From: Trichoplax sp. H2
Lineage: Eukaryota; Placozoa; Uniplacotomia; Trichoplacea
Direction: 5' to 3'
Assembly: GCA_003344405.1 (NCBI GenBank)
Contig: NOWV01000011.1
Span: 372,001-436,000 of the forward strand
DNA: 64,000 nucleotides
The notes beneath the pieces are model-generated. The model was not told the DNA's origin, did no database searches, and saw only the letters and a list, made by a program, of their open reading frames with translations. This document shows, one piece after another, positions 1-11,777 of the stretch. Positions within the stretch are counted from its first letter, which is position 1; each line of letters starts with the position of its first letter. A program made the position numbers and the translations under genes.

Positions 1-946
1 TTGTAATTATACAATCTGTTCATAAATCTTAAGAGATGTACATATCATAATCATATCCTAAATGAATTCTAATGAAATCCAAGGTTATCGATAGTCCAAT
101 AAATGACTGATGGAAGAAAAATTGACGTACACGATCATTTCAGCTAGCTTTAAATTAATCGGTATGTCATTTTATGATCAACAAATTGTATATTATTTGC
201 TCGTACGACTGAATATTCAATATCCTAATTTGAAATGATGGGCATGTAATAATTTCAATGTTTATACTATTCACTTATCATCTACTCTGTATAAAACGCA
301 GAGCATGCTAACGATAATTTACAAACGTCTTCTACTGTATACGACGAAATATCGAAGACATGTATATAATAATAGACACAGAAAAGTGATTTTATTGAAA
401 ATTTAATGCTCATATTAATTCATAAATATTACAATAAATACAGTTCATCGTTGTTTTCAGTGACATTCTAAATTAATCTGAGTTGATATAGTATTTTTAA
501 TTCCTATAGAAAATTTAACCCATTGCAGTGTATTAAGCACGTCATACCCTTATACCAGATGACAACATCAATCCAAAATCGAGCTTGCACCTGTTTATAA
601 GAATACTACTAGCAGCTACAAATAAATGTTTTATGTAAATAACCTAAATGACATTGTGTTTGATTTATTTACAAATGGATATCATGATATATAGTTTCAT
701 GTGGTGTACATGTCTTGTATCTTACTGTATTGTTGTCTCTTTAATTGGATAAAGTAATACAACAATATATCCAATAAGCGAGGTGTACAGTAATTACAGT
801 CATCATTGCCCTTTAACTGGAGGACTACATTTGGATCCAGAATTATAAGGCTACTAATATATGAAGAAATGTAGCCATTGATAAAACCAACCATATCCAA
901 TTAAGAATGTTGCTTTAACGGAAAAGCCATCTTTTATACATTATTT
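1..946. other. Intergenic, no gene seen
   Basis: AT-rich flank downstream of the MIS12 gene. I see no chain of splice-flanked coding segments, no RNA gene and no repeat. The minus-strand open frame at 697-900 lacks any recognisable motif. Confidence 0.5.
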
Positions 947-951
947 TTATT
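946..951 (-). terminator. Poly(A) signal overlapping MIS12 stop
   Basis: On the minus strand the hexamer AATAAA contains the TAA stop codon (947-949) of the MIS12 frame. If used, the 3' UTR would be only 10-30 nt long. Seen directly; use is inferred. Confidence 0.4.
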
Positions 952-2888
952 GAATTTTATCTTGATTTAGTCCTTTCAATTGATGAACTACTTCTTCTTT
1001 TAAACTGTTCACTTTAGCAGCATCATCTAGGGTATCACAAATAAATGACAAGGTAAATCGATTGATTTTAAAATTGTTACTGAAAACGTGCAACTTGACG
1101 TACTATCTATCTGTTTTATCAGCTCTTCCATTCTTCTTATTTCAGAGGTGATCTTTTTCACCTACAGTTTAAATCAATACAAGAACTGTTGTATTATGTT
1201 AAAAAAAAAAGGAGTATGACTTTCAATTCTATTGAGATTATTCTTCACAGTAGTAAACAGCATATTACTGATAAGCTTTATATAAAATCTGGAATCGATA
1301 TACATGGTGTTTACGATAAAGAATTTATAAACTGGTGAAAACTCTAAACGATAATAACTGCTCCATTTCAGCTTAGTTGATTGAAGTAGATAATACTAAA
1401 AGTTACCCTTGCTGTATCTAAAGATAACTACAATACTGAAGCTTATATCTAGTAATGGAATAAAACCTTTGTTTGTGTTGTTTCAGAAAGCCGTTGTGAT
1501 TCCTGGTGTGCCTTTGCTTTCATGTACTGTAACTAAATAATAAATATCACTGTGTTATGATTTCAATATCATGAGGATGTTGTATGGTTTGCAGGTTATA
1601 CAGCTGCATAAGTTTAGGGCCATTGATTAAGCAGTCTATTGAATATAAGTTACCTTTCTAATTTCTTGGCATACCAAATCGATTTCATGATCCAGTTTTT
1701 CTTCTTCTTGTTCGGTATACTGGTTAATTTGCACCTACAATGATTATTTTATTAGTCATCGCTGTCTAATTGAGTGCAATTCAATATATATCAAGTCGAT
1801 CCAGTGTACTTTAACCTCATCTTCAGGTAGTAAGATATCATCAGGAATATGGAATACATTTGCTGGTAGATATTGCTATTTGATCAATAGAGTAGAACAA
1901 TAGAAAGAAGGTTTATCACGAGTCTCTTTAGCTCGTTACTGGTTGTGATATAAGACAATCATTGTAGTTGGTGATTTTGATACTGTACCATTAATGCTGT
2001 GGCATTCTTGCTAAGATTATTCGTCAATTCTTGATATAAATCTTGGCAAAACTAAGCAAGTAATTTAAATGATACACCCATTACTACGTTTTCTTTCGGT
2101 TGCATTATACATAATTCTGATTTATGTCAAATAGGCATCATCTATCTTTAGTTCTGTTGTAATAACAGTTTTTGTCTGTGTCATCTCGAGTGAGTACATT
2201 AGTCGTTTCTATCAACCAATGCTGTTTCATATACGAGTATTTGGCTTTACCTGTTTGGCATCTTCAGAAGACATTCCCTATAAAAGTAGACAAGGTCATT
2301 TTTCATCATTCAATGGATATACCACACTCTTTTATCTCATGTACACTATCAAGGAAGTTGAAAGCACTGGTTGTGTGATTGACTACTACCATCTTACGGC
2401 TACGTTACTGCTTGTATAAGCTAAGCTACTTCATTTGTCATCATCGTTGGAGGTAAAAGGTATGATGCATCCATGCGAATAAGCCTTTTCGACTACAAGT
2501 ACTGTCCAGACGATGAAGTTGTAGATTATTTACAAACCTTATTGATTAATTGTTCCTTAACACTCTTGCGCATTTCCTCAGAGTAAAATTTTCCAGCATT
2601 AGTGACTAGGAAGGATAAAAAACGATGCTGTCAAAACAAGAGTTTGTCATCGCATGTTGCAAGCTAGAGTGACAAACGCGTTGAGGCTGGACGTAACCAA
2701 TTCCTTTGGTCCTCCTCAATCAACATACTGCCCATCCTATCGTTGTTATCCTATTGGTACATGCATAGCCACTCTACTAGCTTCTACTTACCACCTACAA
2801 GCATTTCTGGGGTACTAAATCCAAAGAACTGTTTCTGATATTGTTGATGATTGCTTGATTGATCCTCCACTTGCAAGTCTCCTTCCAT
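947..2888 (-). CDS. MIS12: MIS12-like kinetochore complex subunit
   Basis: Mis12 is the scaffold subunit of the MIND/Mis12 complex, which joins inner-centromere proteins to the Ndc80 and KNL1 microtubule-binding parts of the kinetochore. I rebuilt the gene by hand. Exons in transcription order: 2792-2888, 2538-2605, 2251-2277, 1989-2051, 1816-1875, 1654-1734, 1467-1526, (1407-1427), 1104-1161, 947-1026. Nearly all introns are GT-AG and the reading phases match across every junction. The protein is 197 residues, or 204 with the 21-nt microexon in brackets; human MIS12 has 205. Family signatures are QFFGFSTPEML near residues 20-30 (human QFFGFTPQTCML) and ILLPEDE at residues 99-105 (identical to human through ILLPED). 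A charged coiled-coil half follows. The start is the first ATG, directly before the QFFGF exon. The 9-codon exon 2251-2277 and the microexon are the least certain parts. The gene is transcribed away from importin-alpha, with GTAC repeats beginning about 40 nt upstream of the ATG. Confidence 0.85.
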
Positions 2889-2925
2889 TTTGCTGCAATC
2901 ATCGGCTTTCTGGGGCTACTATGTT

Positions 2926-3305
2926 ATCATACTGTACAGTAATACCGCACTGTATGAGTTTGGCCGTCCCGGTAGCAGACGATACAGTACAGTACAGTAC
3001 GGTACCCTGGTCAGTTTCCAAAAATTGGCGGGAGAAAGTGCGTACAGTACTGTACGCAACGGTACGTAGTACTGTGCGGTACGGTACGTAGTACTGTGCG
3101 GTACGGTACGTAGTACTGTACTGTACTGTACACTGGTTACGGTCACAGTACTGTACTGTGCAGTGTACTGTACAGTGTACTGTACACTCAGTACGGTACT
3201 GTAATGTACTGTACAATTGTACTGTACAGTACAGTACAATATTACTGTCCTGTGCTCTACAGTGTACAGTACAGTACTGTACAGTACGTACAGTACTATT
3301 TACCG
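2926..3305. repeat. Dense GTAC/TACTGTAC palindromic repeat cluster
   Basis: Almost uninterrupted CAGTAC, GTACTG and GGTACGG words in both orientations, so the stretch is highly self-complementary. It includes a 22-bp direct tandem unit at 3061-3126. Open frames on both strands (for example 2899-3216 and 2919-3239, minus) encode only Tyr-Cys-Thr-Val-rich translations of the repeat and are not genes. It begins about 40 nt upstream of the MIS12 start codon. It could be nested inverted-repeat ends of TA-targeting, CAGT-ended DNA transposons, or a simple-sequence expansion; the sequence alone does not decide. Confidence 0.85.
3061..3126. repeat. 22-bp tandem repeat, about 2.7 copies
   Basis: Copies at 3061-3082 and 3083-3104 are identical, followed by a partial copy from 3105. 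The unit reads GGTACGTAGTACTGTGCGGT plus AC. It lies inside the GTAC cluster. Confidence 0.85.
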
Positions 3306-5480
3306 TACTCTGTAGTAATTGAAATAAAATCGATAGGACTTCAATACAGGCTTTCTCAACCTCTATGGTTGTCCGTCAAAACCATCAGTGTACAGTACAC
3401 TACTGTATATTGACAGTCAAAGTCTGCAATACTGTACTGTATTCCACAGTATCAGAGTGTGCAGCAGGATACCAACTAAAATACAAGACAGCCGGAATGA
3501 ACTGTTCAAATTGGGGACGCACAAAATTTCATGCATTTGCTAACAGTCAATTACGGCCATAAAAACTGGAGAAAATTCTCTTCTTATACAGTACTGTACT
3601 GTCGAGGATCCAGAAATTACAGTGTACTGTACTGTACACTGTACAGTAGGTAAAAACATCACTACAGTTCAAGTTACTGTACTGTACAAGTGTACAGTAC
3701 AGTGTACCCCATACCTCGGACTGTGGAGAAAGGACAAAAACAAAATCTTTTTTCTGTCAGCTGTCAGACTACGTTCTCACCCGTCTGTATACTGTACTGT
3801 ACCTACCGTACTCCAGCTCAAGTTGAAAATTTCCCATCCAACTCTGCAATCATTTTTCTGTATAATACTGTATTTACCTTGAGGCTTGAGTTCATTAAAA
3901 AAAAAAGTTCAAGTTGCTGCAAACACCTTGCCATAGATGCAAGGGGTAATCACAACTGGTATAGTTATTACTTTACCTGCCTTTGCAGTCGTCTTGTCGT
4001 CTTATTGATCAACTGGTTGCTTCGCTACCTTTTTCAAATACAACATTGGAATATCGTTCAAGTTATCAAAGCCACACTGATCTTTACTTTCAATCATTGA
4101 ACTGCGTACTGTAACCTTAGTCGGTGCAGTACGAACAGTGTTCAAAGACATGGAGCCGGGAACGCGCGGTAATCGGATACAAACTTACAAGCACAAAGGC
4201 AAGGATAAACAGGTTAGTGATCAAACTACAGTACTTGTAGTAAATGGCACGTTTTTGGCCACTTTCAAAGAAGACGCTTAACATCAACAAATTCAACGCT
4301 AGATGCATTCAAAAAAATGGGTAGATTTTCTATTGTACTGTACATACAGTGGATCAGCCATAGTAGCTTTTCCTCCTACTAATGAATCGATATTTTACGC
4401 TGTACAGTAGCATCAATTTGTCTGCCAGCTTTGTCGTTTTGACTAGTCATTTCACCAAGCTTGATATTGTAGTGGACTACACAAGACTGTCATAAATTGT
4501 AGTGGATATGTTTCCACTATGGAACTGATACAACGCAGATGTTGTAGAATAATAGTGGTATCATCATTTTGTAAGAAAAATCTTAAAATCGCTTTCAGCG
4601 GCTTAATTTGTCCTCCATTTTATAGTCCAGTATGGAGCATACATTCGTGGCTATACCGCAATAATCGAGTTTATATAGTTATAGGATAAGTCAGCGGATA
4701 CGTTAGTTTTAGCAGTCAATTCACGTCAGCAATTCCAAAAGAATAATATACTGCGTTGTAGAGCTCGGTCCACAAAAGTTCAACTTCTCGTCGGCCACGC
4801 ACACTGTGTTATCAATCAAATCAGTGCTCATCGCCGTTACTATGCTGATGCAAGTACAGTACTGTAATTTTGCTGAACAAGTAGCGTCAAGGAAGCTATC
4901 TTGTAATTATTCCCTGATTTCCATCTATAGTACGATAGAATATACATTACTTCCGAGATCTGATCCAACTTGAGTGCCGTAGCTTTTATCTCCTGTGCTT
5001 AAATGGAGATGACTTTGATTACTGTATATTACAATCATATGTTCCAATTGGTGGTAATGATACACCAGATAGTGCTATCGTCTCCTGTTACGGCTATTAC
5101 TGTAAATATGCCGTCACTGTGGAGACCTAATTATACTATACAGTACATAAGCATTCAGTGGATCCAGGGAATGTACAACATAAATTGAATGAATACCAGC
5201 GACTATATCCCATTTCGTTAGTCTCTGGTAGTGCTTACTGTACAATCACATGCAGTACGACAATTTTTGGCTTCAAGTAGTTGTTTCTATGCACATTCTA
5301 TCCATTATTCTCCGTCGTTCACAATTCGCAAATATATGTTTCTAGCAGTTTCCAATAACTCCCAAAACATGATTCTATTAGCTATACAGCAGTTGTCCAA
5401 TGTACAGAGCTACCTGTTTCTATTTTGTCTTTTACTTTACCAAGCTTCGTGAAGCTACAGGCTGCTGGTTGCCAACTTGG

Positions 5481-5505
5481 CGGCGCGCTAGAGCCATATA
5501 AAAAG
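5481..5505 (+). promoter_or_regulatory. Possible importin-alpha core promoter
   Basis: A rare GC-rich octamer CGGCGCGC (5481-5488) is followed by TATAAAAAG (5497-5505), about 750 nt upstream of the first located importin-alpha exon and in its orientation. A transcript starting near 5530 would have room for the missing first coding exon. Position and motif are seen; promoter function is inferred. Confidence 0.25.
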
Positions 5506-5661
5506 AGTTTTACTGCATCGCGCAGTACTGTACAGCACAGTGCCCATACAGTCGATACAGCACTATAAAACTACTGTCAACATCCCTGGTAACTTGGTCA
5601 AGACGATACAGTGTCTGCCGTCGTACTGTCGACGCTTATAGTCTACTGCCATGATACAGCG

Positions 5662-5687
5662 GTATATATATAGATATATATATATAA
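5662..5687. repeat. (TA)n-type microsatellite
   Basis: A short run of alternating T and A broken by one G, between the GTAC repeats and the importin-alpha gene. Confidence 0.6.
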
Positions 5688-6258
5688 TTATATTGACATA
5701 CAATGTATATAGTACAGCACTGAATCATACTGTACTAGACTGTGCTATATTGAGCGAGAAAAGCACAGATCGTTCATAAAGATTTTGACCTTGCTAGGTT
5801 GATGAATTCTACCGAAAGGAGATGATAGACGACTTATTAAAGGACTACCTCCATACATTGGCTATACATCATTAAATAAACCATGGCCACACCATGCTAA
5901 AACACAGTGATTGAGGCTAAATTGAAACCTTTCATTCTATTGCGATGCTTTGCAAGTCAAATGAACCTTGTATCACATTCTACGGGAGTGAATTATCTTC
6001 GCATCAGGATAATTTTACCCAATTACAGTAGAATGATTGCTAGAATCGATTTTTACCCAAACTTGATAATGTAAACCTTTATCAAGAAAAATGTCGCACA
6101 TGATACGGTCAATCGCAAAAATGACGTAATTAAACTTTGCTGAAGATGGAAGCTAGATGATATCAACAAACTAATTAGAAATAAATAATTATTGTTATAA
6201 TCTAACAACCAGTGTACGTATGGCATGTTTAGTATATTATCCAATTGTTCTGCCGTAG

Positions 6259-9200
6259 GAACTGAGAAGAAGAAGGGTCGATGTGAAAATAGAATTACGC
6301 AAGGTAGTGATGCCAAATTATTATTAGTATTGATAACTTTCAAAAGTAGCTTTATTTTATGACAACTTTTTTTTACTATATTTAGGTTTGTAACAGATTA
6401 TACGATTATAGCTAGTTTACGATGGTGATTATATGCAATTGCTGATATGTAAATAACTTATTAGAAAGCTTAAAATTCCATATAAACAAAGCTATTATAA
6501 TACTATTCATTTACCGTTATTTTTCTAAGAGTATATAAATCAACAGACTTAGCATATGCTATTCATCTGATAGACTAGTTTTTAGCTTAGACCCAGTGAT
6601 ATTGCATTACATTGCCGTATTCACCTAAGTTATCTTCGTGAGATCCTTTCTGATTGAAGATTAATTCTTATTCTCATTTGTAACATACAAACTTAGAATA
6701 AGAGATCTGAAGAAATTGCAAAGCGTCGAAATGTACCCGTAGATGATGAAATCGATGAGGAGGATGATAGAGCGCTTGAGGTAACTTTGATTAATTTAAT
6801 CTCTGTCTATTAATCTGTTGATATCAATGTGCTGTAGCCAAATATAGTTTCTTGTTTTAAATGCTTTTAATGAATAACTAAATGTTTTTAGCGCAAAGCC
6901 ATGATACTAATAGATTACGAATACTTTGGTTAACATTAGTAGTTTCTGCATTTAAATTTTACCTATGATAACGCTAGACAATAGTAGAGTTGTTGACAAG
7001 CTAAAAAATGTTGGCGGAGCATTTTTGTAACGCAACATGACTTATAGTTGCAATAAGATAGCAAATGATTGCCAATAGTATGGTTTATTGTAGTCAGTAT
7101 AAATCATAGCTAACGGCTACTCCCGCGTTATGAAGCTGACCCTCGATGTGAAATTCAGAAATGAATTGAAATTTATATATACAAGTAGATGTTAACGCTA
7201 TTGATATATTCAAAAATAATTTAGGACTATGCTACCAATGTGGTAATTACCCATGTTGCGCAGGTTAGTAACATGTTAAAAATTGATAAATAGACGTTTC
7301 GCTAGGCTAGAAAGGGAGAATATTTATCTGTAAGCTAGTGCCAATTTATGTAACTGATATTCAAGTTATGCGCAAGCTGTATATATATATATATATATAT
7401 ATAGTGCTAATCTACTTGTGCGAGTTTTTATAGTGGTAGCTCACATAAATTAGGAATCACGATAAGATTTATTGATATTCGTAATAGCGCACATTATATA
7501 AGTATTAATCATATTTAAAGTTGAGATTTAATGATAAAATTACAGGTAGTTAGGAATATATACTGTAGTGATCAACACGCATGAGTTGTAATTTCTTGGT
7601 AATTACGTATGATTAATATGTTACACATGTGCTATAACTACAGCGTGCAAAGAATTCAGATCCAAATGTTCAGTTAGAAGCAGTTCAAGCGATTAGGTGA
7701 GCGGATAACCGGATAACCTATGATTTAAATTTATAACGGATCGGAAGGATAATTCAGGATATCTTTTGTAGTATTTTAAGTAGTTATCGCTATAGCAAGC
7801 CATATGTTAGTGAAAACTTCACGTAGACGATAAACCTTAAAATGCTCCATGTTATCCAATATCTGTGTACACTTGCATTACAACAAGCATGCAATATGTG
7901 ACTGATAGTATAAAATCACTTTGAAAGCTTTAATATCAAATTTAGACAAATAACTGCTCAGTATTACTAAGGATGAATTTATTTATCATTGATCTCGGTC
8001 TGTATCATGCTTTTTCAGAAAATTATTATCAAAGGATAAATCACCTCCAATTGATCATATCGTTAAGTAAGTAATTGATTATTGCATAGTAAAAATAATA
8101 TCCCGTGTACTCGATCTTGATAGTAATTTTGTCAATTTAAGTCCGATACTAGTAATAAGTAAATGTTTTATATCATTTAATCTGCGGTTATGCTTTATGC
8201 GTAGTACCGGCGTGGTTACCACTTTGGTCAACTGCTTAGAGAGAAATGATTCGTATGTACTATGAAGCAATCATAATAGTTTAATATTCTAAATTTGTAA
8301 TCCAATGCAATCGTTTTCAATAAGCTAGAAAAATAGTAATAAAGTTGTTAATAAATATACTTGTATGTCGGGTACGGTACATTTAATTGTATACAAAGGA
8401 GTGGTGAAATACTGCATTTCTTAAATCTAACTGTTAATTTTAACAAAATATCCAAGGCCTTCTTTACAATTTGAAGCCGCATGGGCTTTAACTAATATTG
8501 CGTCTGGAACCTCAGAGCAAACCCGAGCTGTAGTCCAGTTCGGTGCTGTTCCTCATTTTATTGCCCTATTGAGTTCATCTTACACCGATGTCTGCGAACA
8601 GGCTGTATGGGCGTTAGGAAATATTATAGGTAATAAAAAACTATCTAATAACAACCATTGAACTAACTATATTTAAAGGGTTGTTGTATTAACTACGTAT
8701 ATAATGCTGTATCTTTAAAAAAGGTGATGGATCGGAACTACGAGATTATGTTCTTAGTCAAGGACTGCTAACACCGCTGTTAAAATTCGTTTCACCCAAC
8801 GTCTCGGTAAGTGTAATATCAATATTAATCATATGCATCTTGCATAAATAAATGGTCGATTTATCAGTTATTTACTTACAATTACATGATACGGAATATG
8901 GTCTTTCGGGATATAGTGTAAAGAAACTTTCTGTTGGCGACGCATTTGTTGGTATTAACGTAACTCCAAACTTTGATATTTTTCAGCTGTCATTTTTACG
9001 TAATGTGACGTGGGTTTTAGTCAATCTATGCCGGAGTAAAGATCCTCCCCCTTCATTAGAAATTGTTCTACAAGTAAGCATTTATATAACATTTATTTCA
9101 ACGATTTCATTGATCGTAATTTTGCTTACTTGAATCCGTATCCAAATACTACAATATATGCGTACGTGTCTTGAATATAGATTCTTGGTGCCCTTGTTGC

Positions 9201-10982
9201 TTTAATCCACCATAACGATTTAGATGTAAGTGTATACATTGTATTCTTATCTTTCAAATTCTGTAAATTTTTTTTGGCGGCAAAGCTAATACGCATTCGA
9301 CACGGTTGTTGTTATCTAATTTATGAATGTTGCAATACTGTTAGATTTTAATCGATTGTGTTTGGGCGCTGTCGTATTTAACGGATGGCAGTAAACAGCA
9401 AGTTCAGGTAATTAACGCATTTTAACTACATTTCCAAGATGGTGATTATTTATTAAAATACCAGTGCATGCTCACTCTGAATATGGTTACAGATAAACTT
9501 TTAAGTAAATCTAAATATTATCTTATTCTCCTTTAGGCTGTAATAAATACCTCGATCGTGCCAACACTTATAGGATTTATGGGTGCAAAAGAAATTAAAT
9601 TACAAGTAATGATCTATCTTGATGATTTAGAAGCTATTTATTCAGTAGCATAAAAACTTTATTAACCACTTTTACTTTTATTTAACTGTTAGACCGCTGC
9701 TTTACGTGCAGTCGGGAATATAGTAACTGGTACTGATTATCATACACAGGTTAGGAATCCGTTCAAAATTCTTTTTTTTAATGAGTATAATTTTTAAAAC
9801 CACTTCTAATTATATATTGCATTGATGTTTTAATGCTAAGATTGTTCTGGACAATGGAGCCCTAAATCATTTCCAAAATTTATTAACTCATAGTAAGGAG
9901 AAAGTTAAAAAGGTAAGACTGAAAATATAATTGTTATAATGCATACGGTGCAGTCGTTAATCAAATCTGTTTACGACTAAGAAAATACGTTTATACTAAC
10001 TTAGGAAGCAATGTGGTTCTTATCTAATGTTACTGCTGGCATACCTAAGCAAATACACGTAAATAAATTAACTGAACTAACTTCTAATTGCTTGTGTTAT
10101 TTTTTAATAGTTATTAATCTTTAATTATTGTTTTAATCAATTAGATGGTTATCGAGGCTGGTTTAGTCCCTTTAATTATTAACTGCTTAGCAAATGCTGA
10201 CTTTCAAACTCGTAAAGAGGCAGCTTGGGCGGTTAGTAACCTCGCTGTCAATGGTGAAGCTGAACACGTAAGTTACTGGGAATTAAAATTTTGCTTCACA
10301 CGATAAGCAAGTTCACTTATTAATTGATTTCCTGTCTGTTATTAGATAAGCCTTATGGTAGCCGATGGTGTTATTACTCCTATGTGCGAAATGTTGACAA
10401 TTAAAGATATTCAAATTGTTCATGTATTGCTAGATGGTATTTTAAATATTTTAAAGGTTGGCCATATTAGATACGTATAAGATAGATTAGTAGTAGATTT
10501 TGGTAATCGACTCCGACACTCTGTTACTAATATCTGAATGTCATGTATTTATGGTGCTGTGTATAGGCTTTACCCAATGACATAGGAAACATTACAATTA
10601 TTATCGAAGAATGTGGAGGTAATGACTAGTGTAATTTGCTAGAAATTATTGTGAATTGTAATAATAATACATCGATAGCAATCAATTTTTATAATATTTT
10701 ATCTTATCTTTAGGATTGACAAAAATTGAAGAACTACAAAATAGCGAAAATGCTGAAATTTCGAAGCTGTCTTCGGAAATAATTGATAAATACCTCGCGA
10801 CTGTAAATAATTATCCATCTTTAGAATTAACAATTTTTGGTAGTTAATGCTGTGAAGAGAAAAGTGATCAGTTCCGTTCTATTTTGCAGGAGAATGAAAT
10901 CCAAGGTGTTCAACCTGAAAAATCGGAAAAGCAATACAATTTTGCAGTAGATAATGTCCCTCATTCAAATTTTAATTTCTAA
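6259..10982 (+). CDS. KPNA4: Importin subunit alpha, KPNA3/KPNA4 type (5' exon missing)
   Basis: Importin-alpha binds classical nuclear localisation signals and couples cargo to importin-beta for import through the nuclear pore. Twenty exons were rebuilt with GT-AG borders and matching phases: 6259-6303, 6697-6780, 7225-7263, 7644-7696, 8019-8066, 8205-8252, 8457-8629, 8724-8806, 8987-9073, 9181-9225, 9345-9407, 9537-9605, 9693-9749, 9841-9912, 10005-10058, 10145-10267, 10346-10456, 10567-10618, 10714-10802, 10890-10982. They encode 495 residues; the family has about 520, so only about 20-25 N-terminal codons are missing. The importin-beta-binding region shows [13 protein letters not shown] and KRRNVP. 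Armadillo helices carry the cargo-binding Trp/Asn ladder (WALTN, WALGN, WVLVN, then WFLSN, WAVSN). [13 protein letters not shown] marks the last repeats, and the C-terminus FNF* resembles KPNA3/KPNA4. I could not find the exon with the start codon between 5.5 and 6.26 kb. Whether it is orthologous to KPNA3 or KPNA4 cannot be said; it probably predates that split. Confidence 0.96.
7380..7403. repeat. (TA)12 microsatellite in importin-alpha intron
   Basis: Twelve uninterrupted TA units inside the intron between exons 7225-7263 and 7644-7696. Confidence 0.9.
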
Positions 10983-11777
10983 ATTATATCAAATTTTAGT
11001 CGAACAACAGGATTACTTTATGATTTAGTTACTTAAATGTGAAATTTGAAGTAAAATGCGGAATGTACTTTCGTTCGTTCTTGCTCCCGATGTATAAAAA
11101 GCGACAAAGAATCCAGTTAGTTCATGATAGAGAAAGAGTAAATTGCGATGTTGGTGCTATGATCTACTTTTATATCGAAAAGTTTCTGGTATACACCGTA
11201 AACTTAATGTAAGATTAATAATTCTTGACAAAGGAGTTGGAGTTATTTTATTGTTGTGAATTATTTGACAATGGTACATATTACTTTATTAAAAATATTT
11301 CAAAAATTTTCCTGGAATGTTTGTTTGACCTTTATTGCCGTCATTTCATTGATCAAATTTGATTATACATATCATATCGAAATGGTTATCAGCAATATCA
11401 CTCACAAATATTTACACCAAAATTTATGTCTTACCTATCGTGGTGCATTTGGTTTTACGTAGCTACAGTACAAACTATTCAAATAAACACAACCTACTAG
11501 AATCTTCGCAAATTATACATTACAGTAATTTCTTTAAGTTAAGAAGAAAATCTTAATAGATGACATTGATCAGTATTATGAAAAAAGATGAGAGCGGTTA
11601 CATTACGACATTGTAGTAACATCATTAGTTTTACTATTAGCTATAATATAATTACAACCCTTAGACAAGAATTATAATATTAGATGTACATATGCGATGG
11701 GTGTTAAAGAATATCAACATCTCTCTCTTTCAGTGAATATTGTATACGTGAAAAACAATCACATTCGGTGACCAGCA
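10983..11777. other. Convergent 3' intergenic spacer
   Basis: About 800 nt between the stop codons of importin-alpha (plus) and COPS6 (minus). It must hold both 3' UTRs. Open frames at 11256-11462 and 11359-11556 overlap each other in different frames and show no motif. Confidence 0.6.

Larger units (their letters stand above)
3306..5760. repeat. Dispersed GTAC/CAGTA words, no supported gene
   Basis: The same palindromic words continue at lower density (for example around 3590-3710, 4320-4340, 4855-4865, 5140, 5525, 5710-5745), mixed with unique sequence. The 136-codon plus-strand open frame at 3690-4100 starts inside the repeat and shows no family motif or splice pattern, so I do not call it a gene. 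The patchwork looks like decayed mobile-element debris between two divergently transcribed genes. Confidence 0.5.

Noticed and set aside
2899-3239. Two overlapping minus-strand open frames of about 105 codons
   Set aside because: They read the GTAC repeat and give Tyr-Cys-Thr-Val repeats in both frames; no start context or family.
3690-4100. 136-codon plus-strand open frame
   Set aside because: It starts inside the GTAC repeat, has no motif, and its composition changes abruptly at the repeat edge.
6053-6343. 96-codon minus-strand open frame
   Set aside because: It lies antisense over the importin-alpha exon 6259-6303 and has no motif.
8852-9133. 93-codon plus-strand open frame
   Set aside because: It is importin-alpha exon 8987-9073 read together with its flanking introns, not a separate gene.
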